Positions 63,897 through 64,000 of a stretch of DNA of 64,000 bases are shown here, one piece after another. The stretch comes from Mycobacterium celatum (GTDB lineage: Bacteria > Actinomycetota > Actinomycetes > Mycobacteriales > Mycobacteriaceae). The stretch is taken from the NCBI RefSeq assembly GCF_002101595.1, contig NZ_LQOM01000006.1:34577-98576 (forward strand). Direction: 5' to 3'. Each line of letters starts with the position of its first letter. Positions within the stretch are counted from its first letter, which is position 1. The notes beneath the pieces were generated by a model. The model did no database searches. It saw nothing but the letters and a program-made list of their open reading frames with translations, and was not told the DNA's origin. The position numbers and the translations under genes were made by a program.

Positions 63897-64000
63897 ATGT
63901 CGTCGACTACCGCTTCGTCTGCTGCGGCGCTGAGTCCTGCCGAGCGTGTGGAGGTGTTGTTTGAGGAGTTGGCGGAGTTGGCGGGTCAGCGTAATGCGAT
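63897..64000 (+). CDS. Start of a probable REP13E12/DUF222 HNH-endonuclease-family protein
   Basis: From ATG 63897 the visible 34 codons read MSSTTASSAAALSPAERVEV and then LFEELAELAGQRNA, the usual opening of mycobacterial 13E12-repeat proteins (DUF222 plus HNH). Third positions are noticeably T-rich, unlike the neighbours, which also fits that mobile repeat family. The gene runs off the window, so the HNH domain itself is not seen. Confidence 0.55.
   Translation, partial: MSSTTASSAAALSPAERVEVLFEELAELAGQRNA

Overview
The window is high-GC actinobacterial DNA from a non-tuberculous Mycobacterium. Its left part and a short stretch at the right follow the gene order of M. tuberculosis Rv0261c to Rv0232 read in reverse. 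Several products are diagnostic: NirB/NirD, Acr2-type Hsp20, Sdh1, FadE5, FadA2, FabG4, HtdX, LpqI, AftD, GabD1 and the R2-like ligand-binding oxidase. All ortholog statements rest on remembered family features and synteny, not on searches. No rRNA, tRNA, CRISPR array or insertion sequence was seen.

Region 1 (1-5.7 kb) is nitrate/nitrite assimilation. A partial NarK, a HemD-winged-helix fusion and a CbiX/SirB-like chelatase (+) meet NirD and NirB (-) head on. The HemD and chelatase genes fit siroheme supply for NirB. The cobU-cobQ1-PPE2 block found here in M. tuberculosis is absent.

Region 2 (5.7-11.4 kb) holds Hsp20 with an HspR-like HAIR element, a PEP-mutase-family enzyme, a small conserved protein and the succinate dehydrogenase 1 operon (membrane anchor, flavoprotein, iron-sulfur protein).

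Region 3 (11.3-27.7 kb) is fatty-acyl and cell-envelope metabolism: flavin reductase, 2OG-Fe(II) oxygenase, FadE5, an F420-type LLM oxidoreductase, FadA2 divergent from FabG4-HtdX, a TetR regulator, LpqI, and the Rv0236A-AftD-Rv0235c group. A TTAC-N6-GTAA dyad recurs upstream of fadE5, between fadA2 and fabG4, and (one mismatch) upstream of the tetR gene, which suggests a local regulon.

Region 4 (about 27.7-57.7 kb) separates the neighbours Rv0235c and gabD1 and looks like a 30-kb accessory block. It contains a truncated catalase, a LysR regulator with a FUSC-type membrane protein, a cydA-cydB-fdhF-fdhD operon (cytochrome bd plus a YdeP/FdhF-type molybdoenzyme), a KstR-like TetR, a DUF445 membrane protein and an Abi-alpha/DUF4393-like protein. 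It then holds a long minus-strand oxidative operon: micro-membrane protein, PucR regulator, acyltransferase, acyl-CoA ligase, P450, ferredoxin reductase, Rieske oxygenase, aldehyde dehydrogenase, GMC oxidase and HchA. A divergent Baeyer-Villiger-type monooxygenase with a second PucR regulator and a catabolic-acetolactate-synthase-like enzyme close the block. The oxidative operon is the best candidate here for an undescribed pathway.

Region 5 (57.7-64 kb) returns to the conserved order: gabD1, R2lox and its TetR. A frameshifted methyltransferase, two coupled Gfo/Idh/MocA oxidoreductases and the start of a probable REP13E12/DUF222 HNH-family gene at the right edge follow.
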